NCBI GenBank assembly: GCA_025450095.1
Contig: JANWID010000074.1
Span: forward strand, 1-40,353
Length of the DNA: 40,353 bases
Direction of reading: 5' to 3'
DNA from: Bacteroidia bacterium
Lineage (GTDB): Bacteria; Bacteroidota; Bacteroidia; AKYH767-A; OLB10
Part shown: piece after piece, positions 1-8,301 of the stretch
Layout of the letters: every line of letters begins with the position of its first letter
Position numbering within the stretch: the first letter of the stretch is position 1
Position numbers and translations under genes: made by a program
Notes under the pieces: model-generated
What the model was told of the DNA's origin: nothing
What the model saw: the letters and a program-made list of their open reading frames with translations, nothing else
Databases searched by the model: none

Positions 1-765
1 CGCTGCTTTAAATGGTTTTTGGTATCCCTCGGGATAATATCCTTCCGCATAGGTACGCCACGAAGTATAGCATCCGGTTGAACCCGGTTCCTTGCAGGGT
101 TGCAGAATTGCAAACGCGGTATCATAAACATCCATTCCCACCAGGTACGCAGCAATGAAATTTTTGCTGAGTACCGTATCGTGATCCAAAAAATCCTGTA
201 TCAGACGGATTGCATGAGTAGTACCCTGGCTATGGGAGGCAATGATAAACGGCCTGTCATTATTGTAATACTTCAGGTAATATTCAAAAGCACTTTTCAC
301 ATCTGCGTAAGCTGTATCGAATGCCTGGCGTGCTGTTGTTTTTTCCTGAGTATAATAGGAATAAATATATGCCTGGCGGTAGCGGGGAGCATAAATCCGG
401 CAGCAGCCGTTAAAAACGCTTGCCTGGTATAATATACTGCCCTGATCCGTTTTCTCATTTAATAGTTTGTCATCAACATCAGCGTTCCATCCCTTACTCA
501 ATTCGGTGTGTTCCGTAAAGGAAGTTGGATGAATAAAAAACACATCAGCCCGTGCTGTTTGTTGCATATCAGAGAATCCTGGTGCAGACGGATACCGGTC
601 GGCGTTATCCTTTTTACCGGGAAGCGCTGCCCAGTTATTACTATTTGAATAATCGGGTGGCGGCGGCGGAAGCGTATATGGAACCGTCAAAACAGCCGGC
701 GTAAAACTGCTGGTACAGCTTTGAAATAATACCGCAAACATCAGGAACAAATAACTTAACTTCAT
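1..765 (-). CDS. DUF3089 family serine-hydrolase-like lipoprotein (partial, runs off left edge)
   Basis: This gene is read on the minus strand from an ATG at 765 and is open for 255 codons to the window edge, so its C-terminus is missing. The first 16 residues are a lipoprotein signal ending FQS before Cys17, so it is probably membrane anchored. The body contains the nucleophile-elbow-like motif ASHSQG (first Gly of GxSxG replaced by Ala), preceded by NNDRPFII and followed by THAIRLIQ. That pattern, together with ADVFFIHPTSF near the N-terminus, is typical of DUF3089 proteins, which have an alpha/beta-hydrolase fold and unknown substrate. A TATATTTG box (779-786, minus strand) lies 13 bases upstream of the start. 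The family call is from recognised sequence pattern; enzymatic activity is inferred only. Confidence 0.82.
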   Translation of the reverse strand, partial: MKLSYLFLMFAVLFQSCTSSFTPAVLTVPYTLPPPPPDYSNSNNWAALPGKKDNADRYPSAPGFSDMQQTARADVFFIHPTSFTEHTELSKGWNADVDDKLLNEKTDQGSILYQASVFNGCCRIYAPRYRQAYIYSYYTQEKTTARQAFDTAYADVKSAFEYYLKYYNNDRPFIIASHSQGTTHAIRLIQDFLDHDTVLSKNFIAAYLVGMDVYDTAFAILQPCKEPGSTGCYTSWRTYAEGYYPEGYQKPFKAA

Positions 766-778
766 TTTCACAGTGCTT

Positions 779-786
779 CAAATATA
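779..786 (-). promoter_or_regulatory. Bacteroidota -7 box (TATATTTG) for the DUF3089 gene
   Basis: The minus strand reads TATATTTG, a perfect TAnnTTTG match, 13 bases upstream of the ATG at 765. I see no clear TTG at the expected -33 position. Confidence 0.5.
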
Positions 787-857
787 ATTTCTTTTTTACG
801 AAAATGTTAATTGTACCAGACTAACTGTTGCCCCGACGCGCACAAATGCGATCGGGA

Positions 858-927
858 GCCGGCTGCCAACTGCCGGCTGCTAACTGCCGGCTGCCAACTG
901 CCGGCTGCTGACTGTTGGCTGCCGACT
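858..927. repeat. Five tandem 14-bp repeats
   Basis: Five head-to-tail units of 14 bp fill 858-871, 872-885, 886-899, 900-913 and 914-927. The consensus is GCCGGCTGCYAACT; units 1 and 3 are identical and units 4 and 5 diverge by a few bases. The array sits between two divergent promoters (DUF3089 gene and thioredoxin-fold gene) and is much richer in G+C than its surroundings. It encodes nothing in the flanking genes. Confidence 0.95.
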
Positions 928-931
928 GAAG

Positions 932-962
932 TTGCACCTTTCACTTCCCTTTTCTATTTTTG
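932..962 (+). promoter_or_regulatory. Bacteroidota promoter TTG-N20-TATTTTTG
   Basis: TTG at 932-934 and TATTTTTG at 955-962 are separated by 20 bases, an exact match to the Bacteroidota consensus. Transcription should begin about 967-970, at or next to the ATG at 969, so the mRNA may have almost no leader. The in-frame TTG at 960 lies inside the box and so is unlikely to be the start codon. Confidence 0.75.
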
Positions 963-968
963 AATGCT

Positions 969-1997
969 ATGAAAAAGATCATTGTCGCTATAGTTATTCT
1001 TTGTTGCTCCGCAGTTCTCAAGGCACAACAGCCTGATCCTGTACATGGACTGGTTAAATGGATGTCGCTGGAAGAAGCCATGAAACAACACAGTAAAGTT
1101 CAGAAACCGATCCTGCTTGATTTTTATACTGATTGGTGCGGATGGTGTAAGCATATGATGAAAACAACCTATTCGCAGGCTGATCTTGCTGATTACGTTA
1201 ACACTTACTTCTACCCGGTAAAGTTCAACGCGGAAGGACAGGACACTATTACCTTTCTCGGAAAAGTTTATAAGCCAACAGGGACTGCACCGCGATCTCC
1301 TCACGAGTTTGCCATACAGATGTTGCAAGGATCATTATCATATCCTACTACTTTATTCCTGAATGGATTTGATGCTACCAAGAATGAATTTACCCTGAAC
1401 ATGCGCGCAGCTGGATTCCTGGAACGGAATAAAATTGAACCCATGCTGGTTTTTACGGTAGAAAATGTTTTCAGGAATGCTTCATTTGATGATTTTAATA
1501 TCCAGTTTGAACGGGCATTCCGGGATTCTACCCTGGAAAAAGAACTTGAGAAGATTTCGTGGAAAACTCCTGCTGATTTTTTCAATAAACCTGCTTCCGG
1601 TAAAAAGAAGTCTCTTGTTTTTATTCATACCGGCTGGTGTAATTCCTGCCGCGTAATGCAACGGACTTCGTTTATTGATTCCCTGGTATTCTCATATATC
1701 GATTCCACTTATACGTTGATCGATTTCAATCCTGAAATAAAAGATTCATTACAATACCAGGGGAAAATCTATACCAACCCAGGACTTCCGCAAATGCCAT
1801 TTCACGAGCTTACAAAAATACTTTGCAGAAACAATATGGTGATCCCAACTATGGCAATACTTGATGAAAACAATAATTTACTCGACGCGATACCGTTTTA
1901 TCTTCCACCGGCTATTCTGAAAAAAATACTCTACTATTACGGAGAGGACATCTTTAAATCCAAAACATGGCCTGATTACCTGCAGACTATGAAATAA
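969..1997 (+). CDS. Secreted protein with two thioredoxin-like domains
   Basis: A 342-residue protein with a signal peptide (residues 1-19, cleaved at LKA before Gln20). The first thioredoxin-like domain has the redox motif W56-C-G-W-C60, typical of the DUF255/thioredoxin_7 group. A second, weaker thioredoxin-like segment carries W223-C-N-S-C227 after a KSLVFIHTG strand. It probably works as a periplasmic dithiol-disulfide protein; the substrate is unknown. I chose ATG 969 over the in-frame TTG at 960 because the TTG lies in the promoter box. It is transcribed alone, with a hairpin after its stop. The two CxxC motifs are plain in the sequence; the two-domain reading is my inference from the repeated motif and spacing. 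Confidence 0.85.
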   Translation: MKKIIVAIVILCCSAVLKAQQPDPVHGLVKWMSLEEAMKQHSKVQKPILLDFYTDWCGWCKHMMKTTYSQADLADYVNTYFYPVKFNAEGQDTITFLGKVYKPTGTAPRSPHEFAIQMLQGSLSYPTTLFLNGFDATKNEFTLNMRAAGFLERNKIEPMLVFTVENVFRNASFDDFNIQFERAFRDSTLEKELEKISWKTPADFFNKPASGKKKSLVFIHTGWCNSCRVMQRTSFIDSLVFSYIDSTYTLIDFNPEIKDSLQYQGKIYTNPGLPQMPFHELTKILCRNNMVIPTMAILDENNNLLDAIPFYLPPAILKKILYYYGEDIFKSKTWPDYLQTMK

Positions 1998-2004
1998 AAA
2001 ATGC

Positions 2005-2034
2005 CGTCACAGTTCGGCTCTGTCTACAGTGACG
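2005..2034. terminator. Hairpin downstream of the thioredoxin-fold gene
   Basis: CGTCAC (2005-2010) pairs with GTGACG (2029-2034) around an 18-base loop that contains GTTCGGCTC. It starts 7 bases after the stop codon. No strong T-run follows. The loop shares GTTCGGCTC with the hairpin at 9797-9830, so it may belong to a small palindromic repeat family. Confidence 0.4.
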
Positions 2035-2181
2035 TAATTCGACTATTCAATCCTCAAAAAAGATCTCTTCGTTCTCCTTCGTCCCTGCGTTTCCTTTGTT
2101 GTTTTTTTTACAACCAAGGAACATAGTAAACCAAGTTTAACAAAGAGTTCTTCGAAAATTATAAACTACCTTCAAACATTT

Positions 2182-3780
2182 TTATTCCATAATGCTTACC
2201 CGTGAATAAAATATTTGATCCGGACTCCTGAATTGCATATGGTATAAACCTGGTGGAAAATTCTGCAGGTTTAATTCCCTGTCACGGAAATTTTTATCAA
2301 GCATCACCAACTGTCCGCTCGCATTGTAAATTTCCATTACAACTGGTTCGGTAATTCCGTCAATATGTATTAGTCCTGATGAAGGATTCGGATATAGCAA
2401 TACTTCTTCTTCCGGCAATTCATCAACACTCAAATAAAGCAACGGATTGATTTTTCCAAGGCAGAAATTAAAAGTATTGGTAGTGAATACTTCAATACTA
2501 TCGAACGTTGCAGTGTCCCTGAATGACCCTGTGAAGTAACAGGTTCCTCCTGGTGTAACGGCCAGTGCATGAATGTAATTATTGGAAAAACCCCCGCCCA
2601 GCTTTTCCCATAACACAACGCCGGAAGAATCGATGCACACAACAGCCATTTTCCTGTCCATGGGTGAAGGTGTGGTCAGTGTAAATCCACCGCCCCAGTC
2701 GACATTGCCCTGGTGGATTCCGGCAAGATAAAATTTGCCGGATGTGTCAGCGGCAGTAATAAGATTTGTACCGGGTGTAAAAGAGCCATACGGTCCTATC
2801 CCGAATGCCGGCTGTTGCATTCCCCACGCCACCGTGCCGGATGTATCCATCTTAAATGCGAAAAAATCTTCAAAAAGGTAAGGGTGAATAAAAGACGTCC
2901 CATTGAAAGAAGTGGTATCATACCGGAGTCCCGCAAAAAAAACATTTCCCGAAGCATCCGATGAGATCATTGGCCTCTGGAATGTAATATCATATCCGAA
3001 ATGAGCCCAGACTCCATTTCCCAGTGGATCGTAACGGGAAATGAACATGCTGTATTGATACGGACAATTGAATGTGTCGGCATCCATTATAAAATCACCG
3101 GTTGTGGCCGCACCTGAAATGAACATACCACCCCACGGATCAAAACATACATTGCCTATACGTTTTGCATTAGAGATGGTGTGAATAGTAACATCGTTCC
3201 CTGAATTGTCAAGCTGAACAATCTTTGCAATGAAATAATCCGTCATTGCATACCAGCATTTACCCGAAGGATCAATAGCCAGCGCTTCGATACCTTCATA
3301 CATTTGCCAGTTAACGGTAACATTTTTCTTCCACAATAAATTCCCCTGACCGTCCAATTTCAAGATAAAAGTGTTTTGTGCAACAAACGATTGAATATAC
3401 ATCAGTGAATCTGTACCATTGATATGGAGTGTTTCCTGAAAAATTCCGGCAACATAAATATTGCCCTGATTATCGGTAATTATCCGCTGCACCATGGCAC
3501 TGTCACCTATTACATTCGACCAAATCACATTTCCTAAAGAATCGCGGCCTTCGATGAAATTGGTTGCCAACACATCCTGGCCGTAAAGCATCGTATAGTC
3601 GATAAACCTGGAATGAATAACCTGCCCGGTGACAGCATTATAGCAAACCGGGAATTCAGGGTACTCTGGGTTCATCCCATAACTTGCCAGTGCACTTTGG
3701 ATCCATTCAAAACCCTGTGACTGAGTCTTGCTTGTAGACGAAACTAAGGCAATTAAAATAATTATAATTCTGATTTTCAT
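2182..3780 (-). CDS. T9SS cargo protein with propeller-like repeats
   Basis: A 532-residue secreted protein. The signal peptide spans about residues 1-21, with Gln22 as the likely mature N-terminus. The middle consists of repeated strands of the type 'DxxGNxxWxxxxG', 'ITDNQGNIYVAGIF', 'DPSGKCWYAMTD' and 'TPGGTCYFTGSF', which look like the blades of an SBBP/NHL-type beta-propeller. The last ~80 residues are a type A T9SS sorting domain with LLYPNPSSG, a NASGQLV strand and a GLYHMQF strand. Its job is unknown; such proteins are exported through the outer membrane and either released or attached to the surface. It is a single gene, divergent from the lysyl oxidase gene. Confidence 0.85.
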   Translation of the reverse strand: MKIRIIIILIALVSSTSKTQSQGFEWIQSALASYGMNPEYPEFPVCYNAVTGQVIHSRFIDYTMLYGQDVLATNFIEGRDSLGNVIWSNVIGDSAMVQRIITDNQGNIYVAGIFQETLHINGTDSLMYIQSFVAQNTFILKLDGQGNLLWKKNVTVNWQMYEGIEALAIDPSGKCWYAMTDYFIAKIVQLDNSGNDVTIHTISNAKRIGNVCFDPWGGMFISGAATTGDFIMDADTFNCPYQYSMFISRYDPLGNGVWAHFGYDITFQRPMISSDASGNVFFAGLRYDTTSFNGTSFIHPYLFEDFFAFKMDTSGTVAWGMQQPAFGIGPYGSFTPGTNLITAADTSGKFYLAGIHQGNVDWGGGFTLTTPSPMDRKMAVVCIDSSGVVLWEKLGGGFSNNYIHALAVTPGGTCYFTGSFRDTATFDSIEVFTTNTFNFCLGKINPLLYLSVDELPEEEVLLYPNPSSGLIHIDGITEPVVMEIYNASGQLVMLDKNFRDRELNLQNFPPGLYHMQFRSPDQIFYSRVSIME

Positions 3781-3981
3781 GTTCTTATGAATAATTATGG
3801 CGAGTAATAAAATTACAAAATAAGGGTAAATAAAAGACTGAAATAAACCTGCAAACGTTGCTTAAAAATATTTATTAACCAGGTGTTCTTTTGACATATT
3901 AAATCCGTCTTCTGAAAGAAGATTTGCCAGATACCCGCCATTTGACTAATTTCATAATCCGGAAACCTAATACTCCCTGAA

Positions 3982-6321
3982 ATGAAAAAATACATTTACC
4001 GCCTGATCGTTGCTTGTTGCTTTTTGAACATTCATGTCAATGCTACCTGTCCGCCAGGAAACACGGAGTATGTTATTGTGATTGTTCCTGATCAATGGAA
4101 TTATGAAACTTCGTGGCAGCTTACTACCAACACAGGTACCGTTCTGGCTTCGGGACTGGATTCGGGTGCCACCGTTTGTGTTCCAACAGGAACCTGTGTG
4201 ATGTTTTCGATTTATGATTCGTTTGGTGATGGAATTTATGCGCCAGGTGGTTATTGGGTTTATGCCGATAGCGTTCTGATGGCAACCGGATATGCATTCG
4301 GGTATGGTGAAACCGTTCCGCTTTCGTGTCCTCCGGGAATGTATTGTTCCGGCGCTTTGCCACTAACACCCGGAGCATATGCCGCACCGTATGATAATAC
4401 CTATTATGAATTCGTATGTACCCTTACCGGGACATATAATATTAACACGTGTGGTCTGAATACCTGTGATACCAAAATCTGGGTGTACAGTTCCTGCTCT
4501 GGTAATGTCATTGACGAAGGAGCAGTAGGAACTTATGCATACAACAACGATGCATCGTGCGGAACCCAGGCAAATATGGATGTTATTTTCGTTGCGGGTC
4601 AGACTTATTACATCCGAATTGGCGATAACAATGACGACTGCCCGGGAATCGAAAACTTTTTATTCACCTATGTTGGTCCCGTGCAGGGATGCACCGATCC
4701 CACTGCCTGTAATTATAATGCGATGGCAACAGTGGATGATGGCAGCTGTATTTATTTTCCGAATCCAAATTGTGCAGGTCCTGATTTGAAATTCGATTCA
4801 CTTGCTTTTGTAAGTAGTCTCATGATGATGACCATCACTGCAAGCAATTGTGATGTGGATGAAGGTTGTGTTACTGGTTACGGTACTCGTTATGTAATTG
4901 CGTTCACTTCTAAAATCGACAATATTGGTCCTTTGGATTATTGGATCGGAAACCCTGCATCACAACCTACAATGTTCAATACAGTAAATTGTCACGGCCA
5001 TGCGCATTACGAAGGATATGGCGATTACCGTTTGTATGATGTGAACGGTAATCTCATTCCCGTTGGTCACAAAAATGGTTTTTGTGTAATTGACCTGTGT
5101 GGCTTTGGACAATATACTTGTGGCAATATGGGTATTTCAGCAGGATGTTACGATGCTTACGGTGCCGGAACACAATGTCAGTGGGTTGATATTACCGATG
5201 TACCTGACGGTCAATACCGGTTGGCGATCATTGTGAATTCACATCACCTGCCCGATGCGCTTAACCATTATGAAATTAATCATACCAACAATGCTGTACA
5301 GGTTTGCATAAATATTACCACAAATGGATCCGGTGTTCCTTCATTTACTATACTCCCGAACTGCACACCTTTTGTTGATTGCATGGGAATTCCCGGTGGT
5401 GCCGCAGTTCCCGATTGCAATGGCATTTGCGGAGGACCGGGTATATTTGGAAATATCAATGGTGATCTGGTGCTCGATTCACTCGATGTTATGGAATACA
5501 CTAATCTTCTTGAAGATAATACCGCAACCGCATCAACATGCAACGATCTGAATGGCGACAGCATGCTTACTGTTTATGATGCCGCGCTCGCCATGTGGTG
5601 CAATCATACTCCGCACCATCCGCACCCCGCAGGAAGTAATTTCAATGATTGTAATTTCCCTCATAATATTTTCAATCCGAATGATACTGCTGGATTAGCC
5701 ATATCAAATGTGAATTTCAGTGCCGGCTATATGGATATTGATTTATTCTGCACCGACGCCGACATTAAGGCATACCAGTTCAGTGTTAGCGGTGTAACGG
5801 TTTCGAATGTTGTGAGCCTTGCCGACCCGGTGGAATTCCCGGTTGATGTGAGGATCGTGGGAACAACCAATGAAGTGTTCGCTATTTCGCAACAGGATTC
5901 GGCTCTCGCACGAGCCAATGTTCCCCAACAACTTTGCAGGATTTATTTTTCTGCCATTACGGACACCGTTATATGCATTCAGCAGATCCGTGAAATAATT
6001 AACCAGGATATCGAGAGAACTTATAATTATATTTATGGTAACTGCTGGTCCACCGGAGTATCATTGCCGGAAGTGCCGGGAAATTTCCCTGTTGCTATAA
6101 TCCCCAATCCTGCAACCAACCAGGCATATATTCAGTTGCCTCATGGAATAACAGCTGACAAAGTTGAAGTTATTGACATGACAGGACGTGTTATCGACAT
6201 TCCGGTTATATCGAAAGGTAACTCAAATGAAATTAATGTTGCTTCTTTCAGCGATGGAATTTATTTGGTAAGAATTACATCGGGAGAGTTGGTTGGATAT
6301 ACCAGGTTTTCAAAAAACTGA
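3982..6321 (+). CDS. Lysyl oxidase-domain T9SS cargo protein
   Basis: A 779-residue secreted protein with a signal peptide of about 21 residues. In order it has an N-terminal beta domain with an ETSW motif and YDSFGDGI, a Cys-rich domain ending QTYYIRIGDN, a CTDPTACNYN motif, and a lysyl oxidase catalytic domain (about 265-445). Two EF-hand/dockerin-like repeats (NINGDLVLDSLDV and DLNGDSMLTVYDA), a further beta domain and a T9SS sorting domain (IIPNPATNQ) follow. The LOX domain keeps the copper ligands C-H338-G-H340-A-H342-Y, the cofactor lysine in GH-K364 and the cofactor tyrosine in CYDA-Y393-G, followed by CQWVDITDV. Animal LOX uses the equivalent Lys and Tyr to build lysine tyrosylquinone and oxidise peptidyl lysine to allysine. 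The enzyme should therefore be intact; its substrate is unknown. The gene may be cotranscribed with the lipoprotein 51 bp downstream. Confidence 0.88.
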   Translation: MKKYIYRLIVACCFLNIHVNATCPPGNTEYVIVIVPDQWNYETSWQLTTNTGTVLASGLDSGATVCVPTGTCVMFSIYDSFGDGIYAPGGYWVYADSVLMATGYAFGYGETVPLSCPPGMYCSGALPLTPGAYAAPYDNTYYEFVCTLTGTYNINTCGLNTCDTKIWVYSSCSGNVIDEGAVGTYAYNNDASCGTQANMDVIFVAGQTYYIRIGDNNDDCPGIENFLFTYVGPVQGCTDPTACNYNAMATVDDGSCIYFPNPNCAGPDLKFDSLAFVSSLMMMTITASNCDVDEGCVTGYGTRYVIAFTSKIDNIGPLDYWIGNPASQPTMFNTVNCHGHAHYEGYGDYRLYDVNGNLIPVGHKNGFCVIDLCGFGQYTCGNMGISAGCYDAYGAGTQCQWVDITDVPDGQYRLAIIVNSHHLPDALNHYEINHTNNAVQVCINITTNGSGVPSFTILPNCTPFVDCMGIPGGAAVPDCNGICGGPGIFGNINGDLVLDSLDVMEYTNLLEDNTATASTCNDLNGDSMLTVYDAALAMWCNHTPHHPHPAGSNFNDCNFPHNIFNPNDTAGLAISNVNFSAGYMDIDLFCTDADIKAYQFSVSGVTVSNVVSLADPVEFPVDVRIVGTTNEVFAISQQDSALARANVPQQLCRIYFSAITDTVICIQQIREIINQDIERTYNYIYGNCWSTGVSLPEVPGNFPVAIIPNPATNQAYIQLPHGITADKVEVIDMTGRVIDIPVISKGNSNEINVASFSDGIYLVRITSGELVGYTRFSKN

Positions 6322-6372
6322 TTCTGGAGTTTCCGATTAAATATTTTATTTAACTTTTTTAAACTTTATTTA

Positions 6373-8160
6373 ATGACAAAAAACCCGGGAATGTTTACCA
6401 GTCTCATGAGATTGGTAATGATAACTGTTTTGTTGTTTTCCGCATGCAGGAAGGATGATGACAACAATTCTCCTCAACCTTCCTACAGTTCCACAATTAA
6501 AACCAGTGTTACCGGGAAAGTTACTGATGACAACGGGATTGTTTTAAGTAATGTTACTATTAAGATGGGTAGCATCACAACTGTCACAGATGTAAACGGT
6601 TATTTCCTTTTCGTGAATGCTAATGTTCCCAAGGACCGAATAGTATTAGCAGCAAATAAATCTGGTTATTTTGATTGCATTAAAGCAAAAAAGACACAGA
6701 GCGGCGTAACGAATTATATCAATCTTACAATGCAGGATCTTTCAACTCCAGGAAATGTTAACAGCACAACAGGTGGTGTGTTGAATATTACCGGAGGTGC
6801 ACAGGTAACTTTTCCGGTTAATTCGTTTGTTGATGCAAACGGACAACTATACACAGGAACTGCTATTATTTATACGCGTCACTTTAGTCCAGGGCAGGAT
6901 AATTTTGAAGAACTGGTACCGGGAGGTGATCTTACTGGAATCAATACTTCAAATGAAACTCAAACGCTTGTTTCATTAGGCATGATCGAAGTAAAAATGT
7001 ATGATAATACCGGGTTGAATGAATTAGAAATTGCTCCGGGAAAAACTGCCGAACTAAAATTTCCGATTGATCCTTCTCAGACTGCTTTAGCTCAAAATAC
7101 TATTCCATTATGGTATCTTGATGAAGCTGCCGGGATTTGGCATGAAGAAGGCCAGGCTACAAAATCCGGTAATCTTTACATAGGAACAGTCAGTCATTTC
7201 TCAACCTGGAACTGCGATTACAGCGGTCCACGTTGCGATATCCAGGGTACTGTTGTGGATTGCAATAACATTCCAATGGCAAATATGGTGGTAACAATAA
7301 ATGGCTTCACTACAGTTACTACGAATAATTCGGGATCATTTACAACCTGGGTACCGGTTGGTTATTTAATCCAATGCCAGGTCTTACAGGCAAATAATCC
7401 TGTTATTCCCAATAATAGCCCGATTCAGAGCATAACAGCAATGGCGGGAGTCAATATTATTCCGACTTTAATTGTTCCTTGCGCTACCAGGATTACAGGA
7501 TCAATTATGACTTGTGATGGAAATGCTCTGAGTCCCGGATTCGTAATAATTACCTGGTCAGGCGGAAGCATGGCTCATTATAGTAGTACAGGAAATTATG
7601 ATATCAGTGCCCCTGTAAACACAAATGTATTAGTTACCGCAACTTATTCCGGATATTCAGGAAATCTAACCGTTCAAACCGGTGCTATTGGAATTACTAC
7701 AAATGTTCCCAATATCAATTTATGCAGTATAGCTTCGACCGGGAATAAATTTACAATAACCGATAATGGGATTTCAACAAGCTATGCATTAAATAATATT
7801 ACAACTGAATGGGCCCATTTCAATGATTATGATTCGGATGGTTTAATTGATGAAGTTGAAATTTATGTTGAGGGAACAGTAATTCCTGGAAATATCCCAT
7901 GTAATATATTTATTTATAGTGATGATTATCACAGTAACATGACATATGATTTATTGTATAACCTGTCAAATGTGGTTGATATTGAATTGGGGTCAAATTT
8001 ATACACTAATCAAGATGACGGCGTTAGTTTCACAAATAATGAAATACAATTTTATGATTATGGAATCCCGGGAAATCAAACCTATGGTATTTTCGAGTTT
8101 GATTGCATAAGTGATACATATGTTACGATGGGTGAGTTTAGTGCCACCTATGAATTTTGA
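6373..8160 (+). CDS. Surface lipoprotein with carboxypeptidase-regulatory-like domains
   Basis: A 595-residue lipoprotein. The signal ends LLFSA before Cys25, and the next residues RKDDDNN resemble the acidic export signal that sends Bacteroidota lipoproteins to the cell surface. Residues about 47-90 form a carboxypeptidase-regulatory-like beta domain (TGKVTDDNGIVLSNVTIKM, then TVTDVNGYF). A second copy-like segment starts at DIQGTVVDCNNIPMANMVV, and a third weaker one at ITGSIMTCDGN. No enzyme motif is visible. It lies 51 bp after the lysyl oxidase gene on the same strand, and the gap holds only AT-rich sequence with a weak AT hairpin. A shared transcript, and a functional partnership at the surface, are possible but unproven. 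Confidence 0.8.
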   Translation: MTKNPGMFTSLMRLVMITVLLFSACRKDDDNNSPQPSYSSTIKTSVTGKVTDDNGIVLSNVTIKMGSITTVTDVNGYFLFVNANVPKDRIVLAANKSGYFDCIKAKKTQSGVTNYINLTMQDLSTPGNVNSTTGGVLNITGGAQVTFPVNSFVDANGQLYTGTAIIYTRHFSPGQDNFEELVPGGDLTGINTSNETQTLVSLGMIEVKMYDNTGLNELEIAPGKTAELKFPIDPSQTALAQNTIPLWYLDEAAGIWHEEGQATKSGNLYIGTVSHFSTWNCDYSGPRCDIQGTVVDCNNIPMANMVVTINGFTTVTTNNSGSFTTWVPVGYLIQCQVLQANNPVIPNNSPIQSITAMAGVNIIPTLIVPCATRITGSIMTCDGNALSPGFVIITWSGGSMAHYSSTGNYDISAPVNTNVLVTATYSGYSGNLTVQTGAIGITTNVPNINLCSIASTGNKFTITDNGISTSYALNNITTEWAHFNDYDSDGLIDEVEIYVEGTVIPGNIPCNIFIYSDDYHSNMTYDLLYNLSNVVDIELGSNLYTNQDDGVSFTNNEIQFYDYGIPGNQTYGIFEFDCISDTYVTMGEFSATYEF

Positions 8161-8274
8161 TTAAGGCTAAGGTAAATTATTTATTATCAGCCATATTAGT
8201 AGTTTTTCGCTGAAAAATTTGCCGGTATCTTTCTCTTAAGGAGTGATAACTAATTTCCTCAACAAAGGGAATGT

Positions 8275-8298
8275 TACCTTTGTACTCCATTTTGGAGG
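8275..8298 (+). promoter_or_regulatory. -7 box TACCTTTG and Shine-Dalgarno GGAGG
   Basis: TACCTTTG at 8275-8282 fits TAnnTTTG exactly and lies 19 bases before the ATG at 8302. GGAGG at 8294-8298 is an unusually good ribosome binding site for this window and supports that start. The -33 TTG is not clear. Confidence 0.6.
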
Positions 8299-8301
8299 AA
8301 C

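Noticed and set aside
100..432. 110-codon plus-strand open frame
   Set aside because: It is antisense to the DUF3089 gene, which has clear protein motifs, a lipoprotein signal and a promoter on the minus strand.
858..927. CRISPR-like array
   Set aside because: The 14-bp units are directly adjacent with no spacers and no cas gene is nearby; it is a simple tandem repeat.
3813..3995. 60-codon minus-strand open frame in the divergent gap before the lysyl oxidase gene
   Set aside because: It overlaps the start of the lysyl oxidase gene, shows no recognisable motif and is a low-complexity AT-rich reading; the gap is better explained as a promoter region.
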